Source of the DNA: Cudoniella acicularis
Taxonomy: Eukaryota; Ascomycota; Leotiomycetes; Helotiales; Helotiaceae
NCBI GenBank assembly: GCA_013054445.1
Contig: JAAMPI010000459.1
Location: 1-36,987 of the forward strand
Reading direction: 5' to 3'
DNA: 36,987 nt
Positions 21,169 through 31,123 of the stretch are shown piece by piece; positions within the stretch are counted from its first letter, which is position 1, and each line of letters starts with the position of its first letter. The notes under the pieces were generated by a model that saw nothing but the letters and a program-made list of their open reading frames with translations, was not told the origin of the DNA and did no database searches. The translations under genes were made by a program, and so were the position numbers.

Positions 21169-21965
21169 TCTGAATGTGTGAAGCTCCGGCTACTCATTAG
21201 GCCACTCTTGTTGTTCGAACCATTTTTTGAAAAATCCGCAGTTTGCTTGGAGTTGGATTGAGTTTGCTAGATATTCCTTGTTGAAAACTTGCATGCGAAC
21301 ATCCGCTTTGAATTCAAGTGGGCTGAGTCTGATAGGGTCAGGGAATTAGTATCTCACGTAGTCACTTCCGGGAGAAGCTGGCGTTCTAGGGTCAGAAGAT
21401 GGCGTCGGAGAATATCATGACAAAGTATTTTCAGACGAATGGGGACTACCAAGAGCTGACATTGTTTTAGTGTTAAGTTGGATCTCGATGGACAAAATTG
21501 AAAATTCGAAAGGTGAGGCTTAATTGGCGGTCAGATGAAGAGCCAGGAAGTTAGCAGCTTGGTAAGTCCTCCAAAGCGCGGTTCCGTTCAGTAGAAAAGA
21601 CGATGGTTTTGGTAGAATTGGGGAGAAGAAGGGTTGATTTGAAGATTATTGACAACTGAAAGTGATAGAATTAATAATTATTCTTCGCAAGTCATCTTAA
21701 AAGAGAACCTCAAATGTTGTTGAAAATGAGAGAGTTGGGTAAAAGTACGAAAGCGAAAGCAAGAATAATTAGGCATCGGTGAATTTACTCAGGAGAAGGA
21801 AGACTTGCTTCAAGCCATACGTCATACGTGAAAGCTTTGAAATTCCGGGTTTTGGGTGAGCAGTACTTCCTTGCTATCTATATTAAATGGACGTCTGAAG
21901 GCCACTTCCATCCTCTGGTCAGTATACTTGCACTGACAGTTGGCCGTACATTGTGTTATCTTCTA
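21169..21965. other. Intergenic, no gene seen
   Basis: No ORF with recognisable content until the BTB relic. The sequence is unremarkable in composition. The plus-strand ORFs over 21828-22627 are shadows of the minus-strand relic. Confidence 0.45.
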
Positions 21966-22594
21966 CTATACCAACTCCTTCACACCCCAAGGCAAATGTT
22001 CATCCCTCACCTCAATGCACAAGAACTCGTCTTCCTCCAACACGTCCGCAACTTCGGATCGTTGAACAAGACTTTATACAAGGAATCCGACAGAACTGGC
22101 AAAGCTCGGAATCTTTGTGCCATTTTGGCGACTTCCAGAAGCTGAGTTGCAGACTCGATGGTGTAAGGGCGAGAGTTGATTGCTCGAAGAACGACGTCGA
22201 ACGCGTTAATGATTCTCTGCTTGTTGTCATGATACGGCGGATCATCCTAGTCGGCCTGCCACAACACCGTTAGGGTTGCCCATTTATGTTCGATCTATTA
22301 GCGAAATACCTGGTCCAACATGTTCCTCCCGTTTTCCAGATCCCACTTCTCTTCTTCAGATTCCTCGTCGTATGTGACAACAGTCTCGAACGCATAAACA
22401 GCCTAATTATCGCAATTGATATGCCGAAACTGCTCTGGAAACCAAGCGCAATAGGTCATTATGACATGGGAATTGACGAGGAACTCCTAGTGGAAGAAGC
22501 GAATGACAACATCGGTCGCGAAGTCGAGAGGGTATACGGTGGTCGGGAATGGAAGCGCCAGGAATTCGGGGTCATTAGGAGATATCTCCGGCAT
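21966..22594 (-). pseudogene. BTB/POZ family copy F (degraded relic)
   Basis: Read from ATG at 22594 on the minus strand: MPEISPNDPEFLALPFPTT, then the BTB start TDVVIRFFH-stop-EFLVNSHVIM, a second stop (22405-22403) and TVVTYDEESEEEKWDLENG. A GTATTT donor (about 22312) and an AAGCAG acceptor remove an intron at the place where two other copies have one. The frame then resumes INAFDVVLRAINSRPYTIES, LLEVAKMAQRFRALPVLSDSL. Most of the middle is deleted, and the end, in another frame, is FLCIEVRDEHLPWGVKELV-stop, the family's C-terminal signature. Both early stops are TAG where a homologous Gln (CAG) fits, a CpA-to-TpA change. It is the left-most and most eroded of six copies. Confidence 0.8.
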
Positions 22595-22639
22595 ATTGGA
22601 TCTATGGTCAACTCAAACCGAGGTTGACTTGATTATCAA

Positions 22640-23162
22640 AGAGAAAGGCCTGGCGGGGAGGTGATGTTGACAAGTTGAGACTGAATTTGATGGTTGCAGG
22701 GATGAAAGTTAAGCGAGCCGCTTCCCCCTATTCACTTCGGCAACACTCGACGAAGAAGAATTTGATAACACCACACTGTAGAGTCATCGTTAAAACTCGC
22801 CCATACTGCCAGACTTGCCATGGTGTTACTTGTAGTAGGAGCGGATGGAAATATAATATTTTACCATCTTTCCACTCTAATACTAGAACCGTAAAAAGAA
22901 AAATAACTTAACCAAAACAAATTAATAAGTTAAAGTAAGTTGAGATATTCTCTTCACTTTGACATAGATATTTCCGAGATATTTTTTTTGAAAACGAAAC
23001 AACCCTCTATTTAAAATCCCAACTTCAGCTGCCGCATAAGATAAAACATCTAAAAGAACTCCACCTAATACAAGAAACAACACATGAGAACAACCAGAAA
23101 CCTAAGACATATCAAAAATAAAATTTCCGAGCGACCAATTCTAATGCACTCTTCCGACTAGT
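22640..23162. other. Intergenic between the BTB relic and the secreted-protein gene
   Basis: No gene is visible. 22900-23150 is AT-rich. It presumably holds the 3' flank of the minus-strand gene ending at 23163. Confidence 0.4.
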
Positions 23163-24271
23163 TTAATGTTTCCAGCCGAAACATACCCAATTGTCCCACC
23201 TTGATCGCACCACAGGCATACCCTGTGATACGCCCGTGATCCAAACTGCGGCATTGATAGACTTTTGCTGCTGGTCCCCTGGCTCTGAAGCAAGAGCTTG
23301 AGCATCATACGTGTACCAACTTCTGCCTAAGTTTGGAAGGCGCTTTTTGATAGCGCTACGGATCGTGCCAGGGACCTGGTCATTGCCTCCCTCACCACGT
23401 TCATTAGTGATGTACATAGCCTGGAAATTCCTTGCATCGAGTCCAGAGTCCTGAAAAAGCTTGATTAACGCTTTAACACCACTTTTAGTGTGTGACACTT
23501 CATTTGTAACCTCGAACGTAGTTGGATCCATGTGCTCTGGGGTTCCAGGGCTGATGTGGGCTGCGAAGACATCGTGTTGAGAGGCGATGACGACAACAGA
23601 GCAAGATGCAAGCCCTTCAGTAAAAAAATTATCTCCATCAGCGAGTCTGACATGTACGGGGCCTTGATTCATATAGAATTGGTGCTCTGTTCTTGGTACG
23701 ATTGCCCTTGATACGAGGGGTCTCGACCAATGGCGAGAAAAAATTGATAATTCCCTGGTGACTTTTTTGGTAGGAGCCTTTTTGGCTGGAGCAGCATCTT
23801 TCGGTTCAGTCGAGGGGTTGTGTTTTCCTTTGCACGATTTGGGCGGAGTTCCTATCGGCGTGGTCTTCGGAGAAGTCTTCTTCGGCTTGTTGTTCTTCGG
23901 CTTAGTATTTTTAGGCTTGGTATTCTTTGGCTTGGTATTTTTCGACTTGGGGTGTTTCGGCTTGGTGTTCTTTGGTTTACTCTTCTTCGGTGTCTTGCCC
24001 CTTGGGATGATATCCACCTCCCCGATTATCGGTGTAATATTCACCTCAGGAATAGCCGATGTAGTCGGAACTAGTGTTCGCTTTGCCGCCTCTTCCCTCA
24101 AGACAACTTTGTCATTATCTTCAAGTAAGTCTCCACTGTGATCACTCTATTAGTTTTGATTTTAAAAAACCTGAAATTTCTAACATACCGCTTAGCAACC
24201 TCATGGTGCTCACAGAAGGATACGACGCCCAGTCCAAGCAATAGAAGGGATGTGATTTTTGTCAGATGCAT
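23163..24271 (-). CDS. Secreted Lys-rich protein with CheD/CNF1-like Cys-His pair
   Basis: Exon 1 (24271-24189) begins MHLTKITSLLLLGLGVVSFC, a signal peptide, and ends at a KR pair. A 53-bp intron (GTATGT...ATCACAG) leads to exon 2 (24135-23163), giving 351 residues. Next is a second KR processing-type site and a low-complexity arm of repeated K-P-K-N-T/K-P-K-H units (~residues 75-110). The C-terminal ~190 residues form a globular domain: VHVRLADGDNFFTEGLASCS, VVVIASQHDVFAAHISPG, ALIKLFQDSGLDARNFQAMY. The Cys of ASCS and the His of AAHIS are 15 residues apart in a beta-strand context, as in the CheD/CNF1-type glutamine deamidase fold. That link is my inference from motif and spacing, not a proven homology. 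Secretion looks likely; targets are unknown. Confidence 0.7.
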
Positions 24272-24499
24272 CTTGCGATAGTTGTCGTATAAATGAAATG
24301 GAGACAAGTATACGGCGTGAAAGATATTTCCAAAAGATTTTCAAAATAAACTGATGGAAATGAGAAAGACAGATTAGTGCTTCGAAAAAAAAAGAATGTA
24401 AGGTAGCACCGTAGTACTGGTTGCGAATGGAAAAGAGAGTGTGTTGTAATGCCTGCGTTGAATGAATGAGGATGAAACAAAGAGAAGTAGACAGCAAGC

Positions 24500-24509
24500 T
24501 TTTTATATC
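24500..24509 (-). promoter_or_regulatory. TATA box of the secreted-protein gene
   Basis: On the minus strand GATATAAAAA lies ~230 bp before the ATG at 24271. It is followed by a pyrimidine-rich stretch and a leader with no obvious competing ORF. Confidence 0.55.
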
Positions 24510-24510
24510 T

Positions 24511-25876
24511 TCAATACCTCTCTAACAAGACCAAAATAGAAAAATGAACGATGTGCCAATCCATTCTGTGCCATCACTATCGCGAGAAAATTTTCCTGAT
24601 GATTCCTTCCTGACAGGAATCAATACCAACTGAAATTTGAATTCCTAGAAAGAGATCCTTTCTTCCTTCATTTCTATAATTTTCAACTGAAACTGTCGAC
24701 TTCCTCCGGGATAGGAATCACTAAGCACCGCCCTTTGAACGACATAGCCGCTGCGAAATCCTATATCATTTTCTATCATCTGTGCTATACGAGGGCAGGG
24801 CCGTAGCTTTGGTTTGACCACTAAGGAGCGTGGAGGCCCCCCTCCCCACCCCAAAACGACTCGAACAAGCGGGACCAGGAAAAATAAAGAGATTTGACAT
24901 AGTTTCTGGAGATTGCTGGGTATGATAGCAAGGCTGCAAGGCCATACCACCACGTACGAGATAGCAACCTAAAAAGGTCATAGTTTATTACTCTCTCGGA
25001 GTCTCTCCGATCATACTAGGCACCAATGAGAGACATTCAAAGTCGCTTACTAATTTTGCACACCGGGTGCCAGAAAACAATTTCCACATATATGCCACAA
25101 TTGTGTTGAATCCTCATGACATGAGTGCTAAAAATAATGGGTACACTTATTTTAGATTGAGGCTACCCACTAACGCCGCTTTACCTCGCTTAAGAAAAGA
25201 ACTTAGAAAAAATCATAGGTAGATGTAAAATATAATTATAGCACAAGTAACTCGTGTAAATTTAGAATTTTTTAAAAATATATTCGAATCGTATTATTTA
25301 TATATAGAAAATAGGGCTAGAAGGAAGCTAATTCTATAGTGTTGTTAGTTGTTATAAAAGGTATGATTTTAGTGTTTTAAGAGGGACGATATCGCTTATT
25401 AAAATCGCATGAGTGCCTGAAAACTTAGCGGGTACAGGGATTAAAATGTGTGTATTAGTGCCTTGTGGCCTCATGCTAAAATAAGTGTACCTAAAATAAT
25501 CTATAGAGGCAAGATACAATACTTGGGGATATTATCTGTACAAGAACACTCTAGTTGATTAGATAAAGTAGTTACAGTGCTTACTAATTATTAGTTTCAT
25601 CATCTCTCGTACTCGTGCTCACAAGTGTATGTAGCTGGACCCCTGTGGCACAGCATCGCAGGATTCTCCGCAAGGCATCCTTTAATTATTAGGCAGTTTC
25701 GACCGCACCTTTGATGCTTATTGGGCTATTTCTCGTCACCCCTCTGCCACAAGCACCTTTCCACGATTTTATAGTGCGAAGAGCTCATTATACTTGATAT
25801 TTAATTTCTTAACGTCGTGCAAAATTTTGGACAGATATACAAGTTGGAGCAGACGCTTCAGAAATAGCCGTCTGTC
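24511..25876. other. Intergenic with an AT-rich MITE-like insertion
   Basis: No gene is supported. Minus ORFs at 24645-24953 and 24766-24981 lack pattern. The middle (25139-25497) carries the inverted-repeat element listed separately. 25600-25876 is the likely promoter of the ankyrin gene. Confidence 0.45.
25139..25497. mobile_element. AT-rich MITE-like element with terminal inverted repeats
   Basis: GGGTACACTTATTTTAG at the left faces CTAAAATAAGTGTACCT at the right. The match continues a few bases inward with a 2-nt mismatch (GAGGC / GCCTC). The interior is strongly AT-rich and noncoding, about 359 bp in all. I could not define a target-site duplication, so the outer ends may extend slightly. 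Confidence 0.6.
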
Positions 25877-26842
25877 ATGGCCACAGCTTCGCAATGGTCG
25901 CCTCTCCACGAACCCCCGGTGCCAGCCACCAGGCGACCAAATACCTCACCAACCCCATACATTCGCCCCTCTACGCCCTCTCTCGAGTCCTCCTTAAACA
26001 ATATCGATCACTCTCGAACATATTTCATTCAACTCTGTGAACGGAACGCTATCGCTGCCATCGACGAACTGCTTACCCGAATCCCAAATCCCGTCCTGCA
26101 ACTCGGAGAAAACGCAACCACTCCCGCTTTGGTAGCCTGCATAGAGGCCAGTCATCTCTCCCTTTTTGAAAAATTGCTATGGTACGGATTTCCCTTCGAG
26201 GAACGTTATCACAAGGTGGGAAAGGCTGCAGTATGTTGGGCGGCTAAAAATGGCGGCGACGTACGGATTTTGGATCTGATGGAACAATTTGGCTGGGATG
26301 TTGGGAAGTTAAATTTCTTCCACCCGTACGTATATTCTTTTCTTTTTCTCCTTTTCTTCAGCCCCTTTCCTTCTCAGATTCGAAGTTGAGAGCTGATGGT
26401 ATGATTCAGCCCAGCTCTCAATCATTTAAGCACAACAAAGTGGCTTATAGATCGCGGTGCAAGCGTAAATACACGTTCTACTTTCAACTTTTCCCTCATA
26501 GAATTGGCATCACGTTCCGCACCATTTTCGGTTATCTCCTTCCTAGTGGAGCACGGTGCGGACCTCAAGGAGCAGGGAGTTATTGGCCTCGCGGCCATGG
26601 GGCATAATTTCGGGGCTCCCAATCGGTTAGAGGTAGTCTCGTATCTGCTCGATGCCGGAGCAGAGATAGATGCGATTGCGGAAAAGAGTTGGGATTATTA
26701 TGGAGCTACAAAGAACGGTTTGGAAATAGCTATTGAAGGCGGTAAGAGCGATATGGTTGAATTGCTCTTAAAGAGGGGAGCGCATCCGAATATGAAAAAT
26801 GGAGAGACGCCCATTGATCCAGGGAAATGCAAAACGCATTGA
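25877..26842 (+). CDS. Ankyrin-repeat protein
   Basis: Two exons (25877-26325 and 26410-26842; 84-bp intron GTACGT...ATTCAG) join in phase to 293 residues. After a Pro/Ser-rich head (to ~residue 50) come about six ankyrin-like repeats: ALVACIEASHLSLFEKLLWYG, AAVCWAAKNGGDVRILDLM, NHLSTTKWLIDRGASVN, FSVISFLVEHGADL, RLEVVSYLLDAGAEIDAI and GLEIAIEGGKSDMVELLLKRGAHPN. There is no signal peptide or membrane segment, so it is probably a cytosolic or nuclear protein-binding scaffold. Without splicing the first exon runs into sequence lacking repeats, while splicing restores a repeat across the junction. It converges on the BTB copy A, whose stop is 130 bp away. The binding partner is not predictable. 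Confidence 0.82.
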
Positions 26843-26971
26843 AGCTCACTGCGGTGAAGGGAAGGGGTTTTTATGGCGGTTTAAAAGAACATGCCGCAAA
26901 CAGCAGCCAAGACGGGTTTCTGCCCCAGCCCCAGCGTTCAAATACCCATAGAAAACACTTCATGATTACAA

Positions 26972-28071
26972 TTACCAATCAATATCATTGACATCCCATG
27001 GCAAATCCTCCGCGCTCAGCTGCGAACAAAGAAAGGTGTCCTTGCAATCTTTCAGACCTGCAATCTGGTGCTGTTTGAAATACATTTCATTCTTCAACAA
27101 CGGCTCCAGCCCTTCCTCAATGTATAGGCTGTTGTTCGCTTTACAGTTCTCTAAAATTCTCCGGTAGTAAGCCGCTAAATAGATTGGCTCTTCTGGGGAC
27201 AATATGGATAATGGCAGCTCTTTGACCATTTTCATCCCGATTTGATGTCCTATAAACTCTTGAGCGACGTTTATGTCGGTCGCGACGACGTAAAACAACA
27301 AGCGTTGTGCCTTCACAATATTCGCGCAAAGCTTGTTGAATTGAGCTTCGGCGAGACCTCGAAGCTTCTTGTCTTGGATTGTCTGATAAGATGGGTTGTC
27401 AAATGGCCCTACTGCGTAGATCATGGCATCGTGGTATAGAGCTCTGTTCCTGAGCTTATATGCAGCTTCTAGCATTTGGATACAGTTGCTTTGATCAAAG
27501 TATCGAGCGAACTGGCCACTGCCGTGTAGAGCTGAGGTAAGTCCTAATGAAAAGACAGGAAGGGCGCGGTAGTAGTCAGCGTGCTCTGTGATAGTCTGAA
27601 GCTGGTCTGGCGATTGAACCACAAATGGGTTTAGATGGATGGCCAAGAGAAGAATTCGGAAGGTTGCTATTTCCCAATCCTTGCTACCTTCGAAAAAGGA
27701 TTCATCAAGCTCAGAATCCTATTGTAGTGTTAGTGTTTTAGAGTTGCAACACGAAAGTCTGAGTCTAAACAAGGGGCTTCCAATCATTCACATACAGGTG
27801 ACTTCAAGTCTGTTTCGCAAACAAGTGTCCAGCCTGTTTTATTCGCGTCAACTTTGGTCGTCCATGAGTATTTCATTTGGCTGTTGGTTGGTGCCTTATT
27901 GGCTTTGTCGGGAGAATCAAGAAAAGCACGAAAAAATGCCGAATTCATTTTCAGCGCAGGAGAGCTGACGAGGAAATCTTGATCAAAGACCCGAAGCCGG
28001 GTATCGGGCCTCATTTCAGGGGTAGTGATCGTGATTGGTTTGAAAACTCTTTTGGCACCCGGAGAAGCCAT
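26972..28071 (-). CDS. BTB/POZ family copy A (intact)
   Basis: Exon 1 (28071-27796) and exon 2 (27718-26972) join in phase 0 over a 77-bp intron (GTATGT...CAATAG) to 340 residues. The start MASPGAKRVFKPITITTPE is shared in type with copies B and C. The BTB half is RPDTRLRVFDQDFLVSSPAL ... FFRAFLDSPDKANK, MKYSWTTKVDANKTGWTLVC, then after the intron ILLLAIHLNPFVVQSPDQL and HADYYRALPVFSLGLTSALH. A helical region (IYAVGPFDNPSYQTIQDKKL) follows, and the protein ends TFLCSQLSAEDLPWDVNDIDW. BTB domains dimerise and often recruit Cullin-3 ligases or transcription partners; no MATH, Kelch or zinc finger accompanies this one, so the role is open. With copy E it is one of two complete members. Confidence 0.85.
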
Positions 28072-28716
28072 GCCCAAGTAGGAGTCCTTATTGTGTAGCT
28101 AGGCGCAAGTTAGTTTAAAGAAACTAGAAGGTTTTTTTTTCAGAAGAAAATGCGAGCTAAAAAAACAGATATTCATTAACCTTGCGTGCTCAAGATCGTA
28201 GTTCGTCAAATAGAACCAACTTTTATCAAGTTGGATTGGAGACTTTTCGAGGAACAGCCTACGCTGCCCGAGGCAGAAAGCGATACGCCAAATGCTACTA
28301 GCCGCGTGACTGGCGATAGCAACAGGAGGGTTTAAGGGCAGATTTCGTTGTGCAAAAATATCCCCCTTCCTCAAAACCAGAAACGAATTGCTGCTATAGA
28401 GAAGTTCGAAATATGAAAGTGCGATGTAGAAAGAAAGAAGCATGAAGACGGGTCGAGCTAAGAGATAGCTCTCGGACCTTTTCCAGGGTTAGGTCAGCGC
28501 TAGCCTATTGCAAACTAGTCGGTTACCATGAACCCTCCCCCCTTTTTTCCAACTAATTGAAACTAATTTGAGCAATAAAAATTTCTTGCTCTGAACTGGA
28601 AAGCCCTCCTTCAGAAAGTTTATTGGCTAGCTATCTAAATAGAGAATTCTCCATGTAATTGTGCCATCTGCCAGTCTGCCTTCTGTTGCGCCCGTGCTGG
28701 CTATAAACTCCCTGCT
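28072..28716. other. Spacer upstream of BTB copy A
   Basis: Likely promoter and leader of copy A on the minus strand. A minus-strand ORF of 114 codons (28099-28443) shows no domain and ends just upstream of the copy A ATG, so I do not call it. Confidence 0.4.
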
Positions 28717-28929
28717 AGACTGCGTGATGGGTGCCCGTACACGGACCAGTTGGTCCGTGCCTAACTGTGTGTCGGGTAAAGCCCAAAGGTTTTTTTTTTA
28801 ATAAATATCGTATTTTCGTAATAGACTCGAAATTTCCAGTTCTGTCAAAAAATCCGTATTAAATTTAGCCTAGAAACAAAAGAGAAGCACAGCTAAACGG
28901 GTACCCGTGGGTTACCCATCACGCAGTCT
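28717..28929. mobile_element. 213-bp MITE with 16-bp TIRs and 10-bp target duplication
   Basis: The ends AGACTGCGTGATGGGT and ACCCATCACGCAGTCT are perfect inverted repeats. ACTCCCTGCT is present immediately outside on both sides (28707-28716 and 28930-28939), a perfect 10-bp target-site duplication. This length fits Mutator-like (MULE) insertion, so the element is probably a MULE-derived MITE. It is noncoding. Perfect ends suggest a fairly recent insertion, 45 bp beyond the 3' end of BTB copy B. Confidence 0.88.
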
Positions 28930-28983
28930 ACTCCCTGCTTTCCATGCATATAGACTCAGTTGGTGTAGTAATTCACTCCCAAG

Positions 28984-30340
28984 CTACCAATCCGTCTCCT
29001 TAAGATCCCAAGGGTAGTCCTCTGAGCGAAGAAGAGAGCACAAAAATTAGGCATCGAATGCGTCATACGACCCAGCCTGCATTCCAGTATGAACGACCTG
29101 GAGATCATTACGAAGCACGACTACTAAAATTTCCTTGAGATCCGCCTGATCCTTCTCGTCGCAGCTTTCCATGATCTTTCGGTAGTAGAAAACTAGTTTG
29201 ACTTTATCATTCCTGTCTAGCGTCTCCCCGACAGAGTCCTGCGAGATAGATTCCTTTTGTAACGTTCTGTTGTCACGTGTTATATCGATATCACGTGGCC
29301 GTTAGTTTTAGTCGTTCTTTAAAGTGTCAAGTAAATCAGTGTAGAAGTTATGTATTGAAGTTGAGCACGTAGCTCTACAAAGGGAAACTATAAGGCTATA
29401 TAGGTGGTGGTGGTGCTTGGAGTCCGGGAGTCCGGGAGTCCAGGAGTCCAGGAGTCCATCACGTGATCCTCAATCACATAATCACAGGCCGTGACACCTT
29501 TATTGCCATGCGTGTATTGGAACCCCTTGTGTTGTATGTATAACTGGCACATAGATCGTAGAGCTCTAATTGTACTCTCATGGTGGCGACTAAAAGTGTG
29601 TTGTATTGTGCGTGAGTCACCTCACGAAGTCGCTTATCAGTAATCTTATGATATCTTGGAGAACGAAATGGTCCAAGGACGTAAATCATCCCTTGCTCAA
29701 AGAGAACTTTTTTCCTACGCTTGTAGGCGCTTTGAAGTATTTCGACTGAATCTGCGCTCATGGAAGAGGTAAAGATATTACTGTAAACGAGAGCAGACGT
29801 AAGGCTAAAGAGAAGATAGGTAGAGCGCAGTAGTAACCGGCTAATGCCGTGACGCGAGTGAGCTGGCTTGGGTAGTTAATTAAGAAGGATTTGCAGTGAA
29901 TAGCGAGCAGAAGAATTTGAAAAGCTTCCGTTTCCCTCCTTTTATTTCCGATAAATTGGGTGATGACGGCTTCGGAATACTATACCGGTCAGTCAGTGTG
30001 TGTTCGATTTCACGGGAAGAGGCTATTCTTTTGCGTGGCAAAGAAGACAGAGACATACCGGTAAATCAGCTTGAATGCCAGCATCGCAAACAAGTGATCA
30101 CCCTTTCTTATCCTCATCAAGCTTCGTAATCCATGAATATTTCATACTACCGAAACTCGTAGGTTTATCAGCTTTGTCGGGCGAGTCGAGGAACTTCCGG
30201 AAAAAGACATAATGCATCTTCAGAGCTGCAGAGCTAACCAAAAACTCCTGATCGAAGGCCATAAGTCGTGTGTCTGGTTTGACTCCTGGTGTGGTGATGG
30301 TGATCGGGTCCAACAGCATGGGTGTTTCTGTGGATGCCAT
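28984..30340 (-). pseudogene. BTB/POZ family copy B, split by a solo LTR
   Basis: The ATG at 30340 opens MASTETPMLLDPITITTPG and the BTB part TRLMAFDQEFLVSSAALKMH, MKYSWITKLDEDKKG. A TGA (30100-30098) then replaces the Trp seen in copies A and E. Intron 29980-30058 matches the copy A intron in position. Exon 2 (AFQILLLAIHCKSFLINYPS, YYCALPIFSL) loses frame near 29800 and continues as SADSVEILQSAYKRRKKVLF ... IYVLGPFRSPRYHKITDKRL. At MAIK the LTR (29258-29496) is inserted. Beyond it the same frame resumes SISQDSVGETLDRNDKVK, FYYRKIMESCDEKDQ, and a TAA (29049-29047) stands where copies A and E have Tyr/Thr before FLC. The signature FLCSLLRSEDYPWDLKETDW-stop follows. It carries four independent lesions, so it is surely non-functional. 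Confidence 0.87.
29258..29496. mobile_element. Solo LTR (239 bp) with 5-bp target duplication
   Basis: The ends are TGTAACG and CGTGACA (TG...CA, near-perfect inverted). CCTTT flanks both sides (29253-29257 and 29497-29501), the 5-bp duplication made by retroviral-type integrases. No internal region is left, so the two LTRs have recombined. It includes CACGTG twice and a 10-bp tandem array (GGAGTCCGGG/GGAGTCCAGG type, about 29418-29458). A diverged, truncated copy lies at 20372. The orientation of the parent element is not determined. Confidence 0.9.
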
Positions 30341-31123
30341 TCTTGGGAAGATGGTGAGATTGTACTTGTTACTGTTCGTGGTTTTATTTCTGGGAATCTG
30401 GAAAACAAATCTCAAAGAGGTTAGCATGCGAGACACGATGACAATAGGGTAGGCAACAAAGACCAGTAAGTGGCTGGCTGCTGCCCTGTGGAGCACATAC
30501 CAAGAGAGCAGAAAAGGTCGGCCGCGGAGGCAAGTGGTTCAGAAGCTCTTTCGAAAGCGACTCAAGAAGGTACTCTTGAGAACGAGCTCAAGAACGCGCC
30601 AGTTCCGAGATTCTAGGTCTTGATGCGCTGGAATAAGCTGGGTCAAACGTAACGATATCAAGTATGCGAAGTGGCGAGTTGAGGACCCGAGGTTGGGGAG
30701 AATGCTCCTCTGGAGTTTGTGGGTGCGAAGGAGGTTGTCTTGTCAAGTTTCGAAAGTGACAGTCATATACCTAGGTATGCCTAGTAAGCGAGTTCGTGCT
30801 AGCTTGAAATTCGTTTTCACGTGACCTGTGAACTTGGGAAGCTACAAGCAGGTGTCATTTCACGTTTGGGTAAGTTTGGGCCACTCTTATTTGAGCATTT
30901 GGCTGTTGGAAAGAGCATAGGATTTGGTGAAGGTGCTTAAATTTCGTCTGATGACTCCAATCTGCCATTGAAAATCACCACCATTAATTGTTGATAAAGC
31001 CAATGCCTCACGCTCCCAAATCTGGGATCTCTCTCCAGCATGTTACCTAGCTCCGAATTCCAACCATGCTTTTACCCTTGCCACGCCGGCATGGACAGGA
31101 AGGAAGGAAATAAAAGCAACATT
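30341..31123. other. Spacer between BTB copies B and C
   Basis: No gene is supported. It should contain the promoter of copy B (near 30341-30500) and the 3' flank of copy C. I found no clear element or RNA gene. Confidence 0.4.

Noticed and set aside
22286..22627. Plus-strand ORF of 113 codons with plausible-looking protein
   Set aside because: It is the antisense shadow of BTB copy F; the minus strand carries the recognisable BTB blocks.
23820..24141. Plus-strand ORFs rich in Phe/Leu/Gly opposite the secreted-protein gene
   Set aside because: Antisense shadows of the KPKNT repeat arm; the minus strand has a signal peptide, intron and globular domain.
28099..28443. 114-codon minus-strand ORF upstream of BTB copy A
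   Set aside because: No recognisable family and no supporting splice structure; it lies in the promoter region of copy A.
29474..29761. Separate short BTB-like gene of 95 codons
   Set aside because: It is the middle of BTB copy B, ending inside the solo LTR, not an independent gene.
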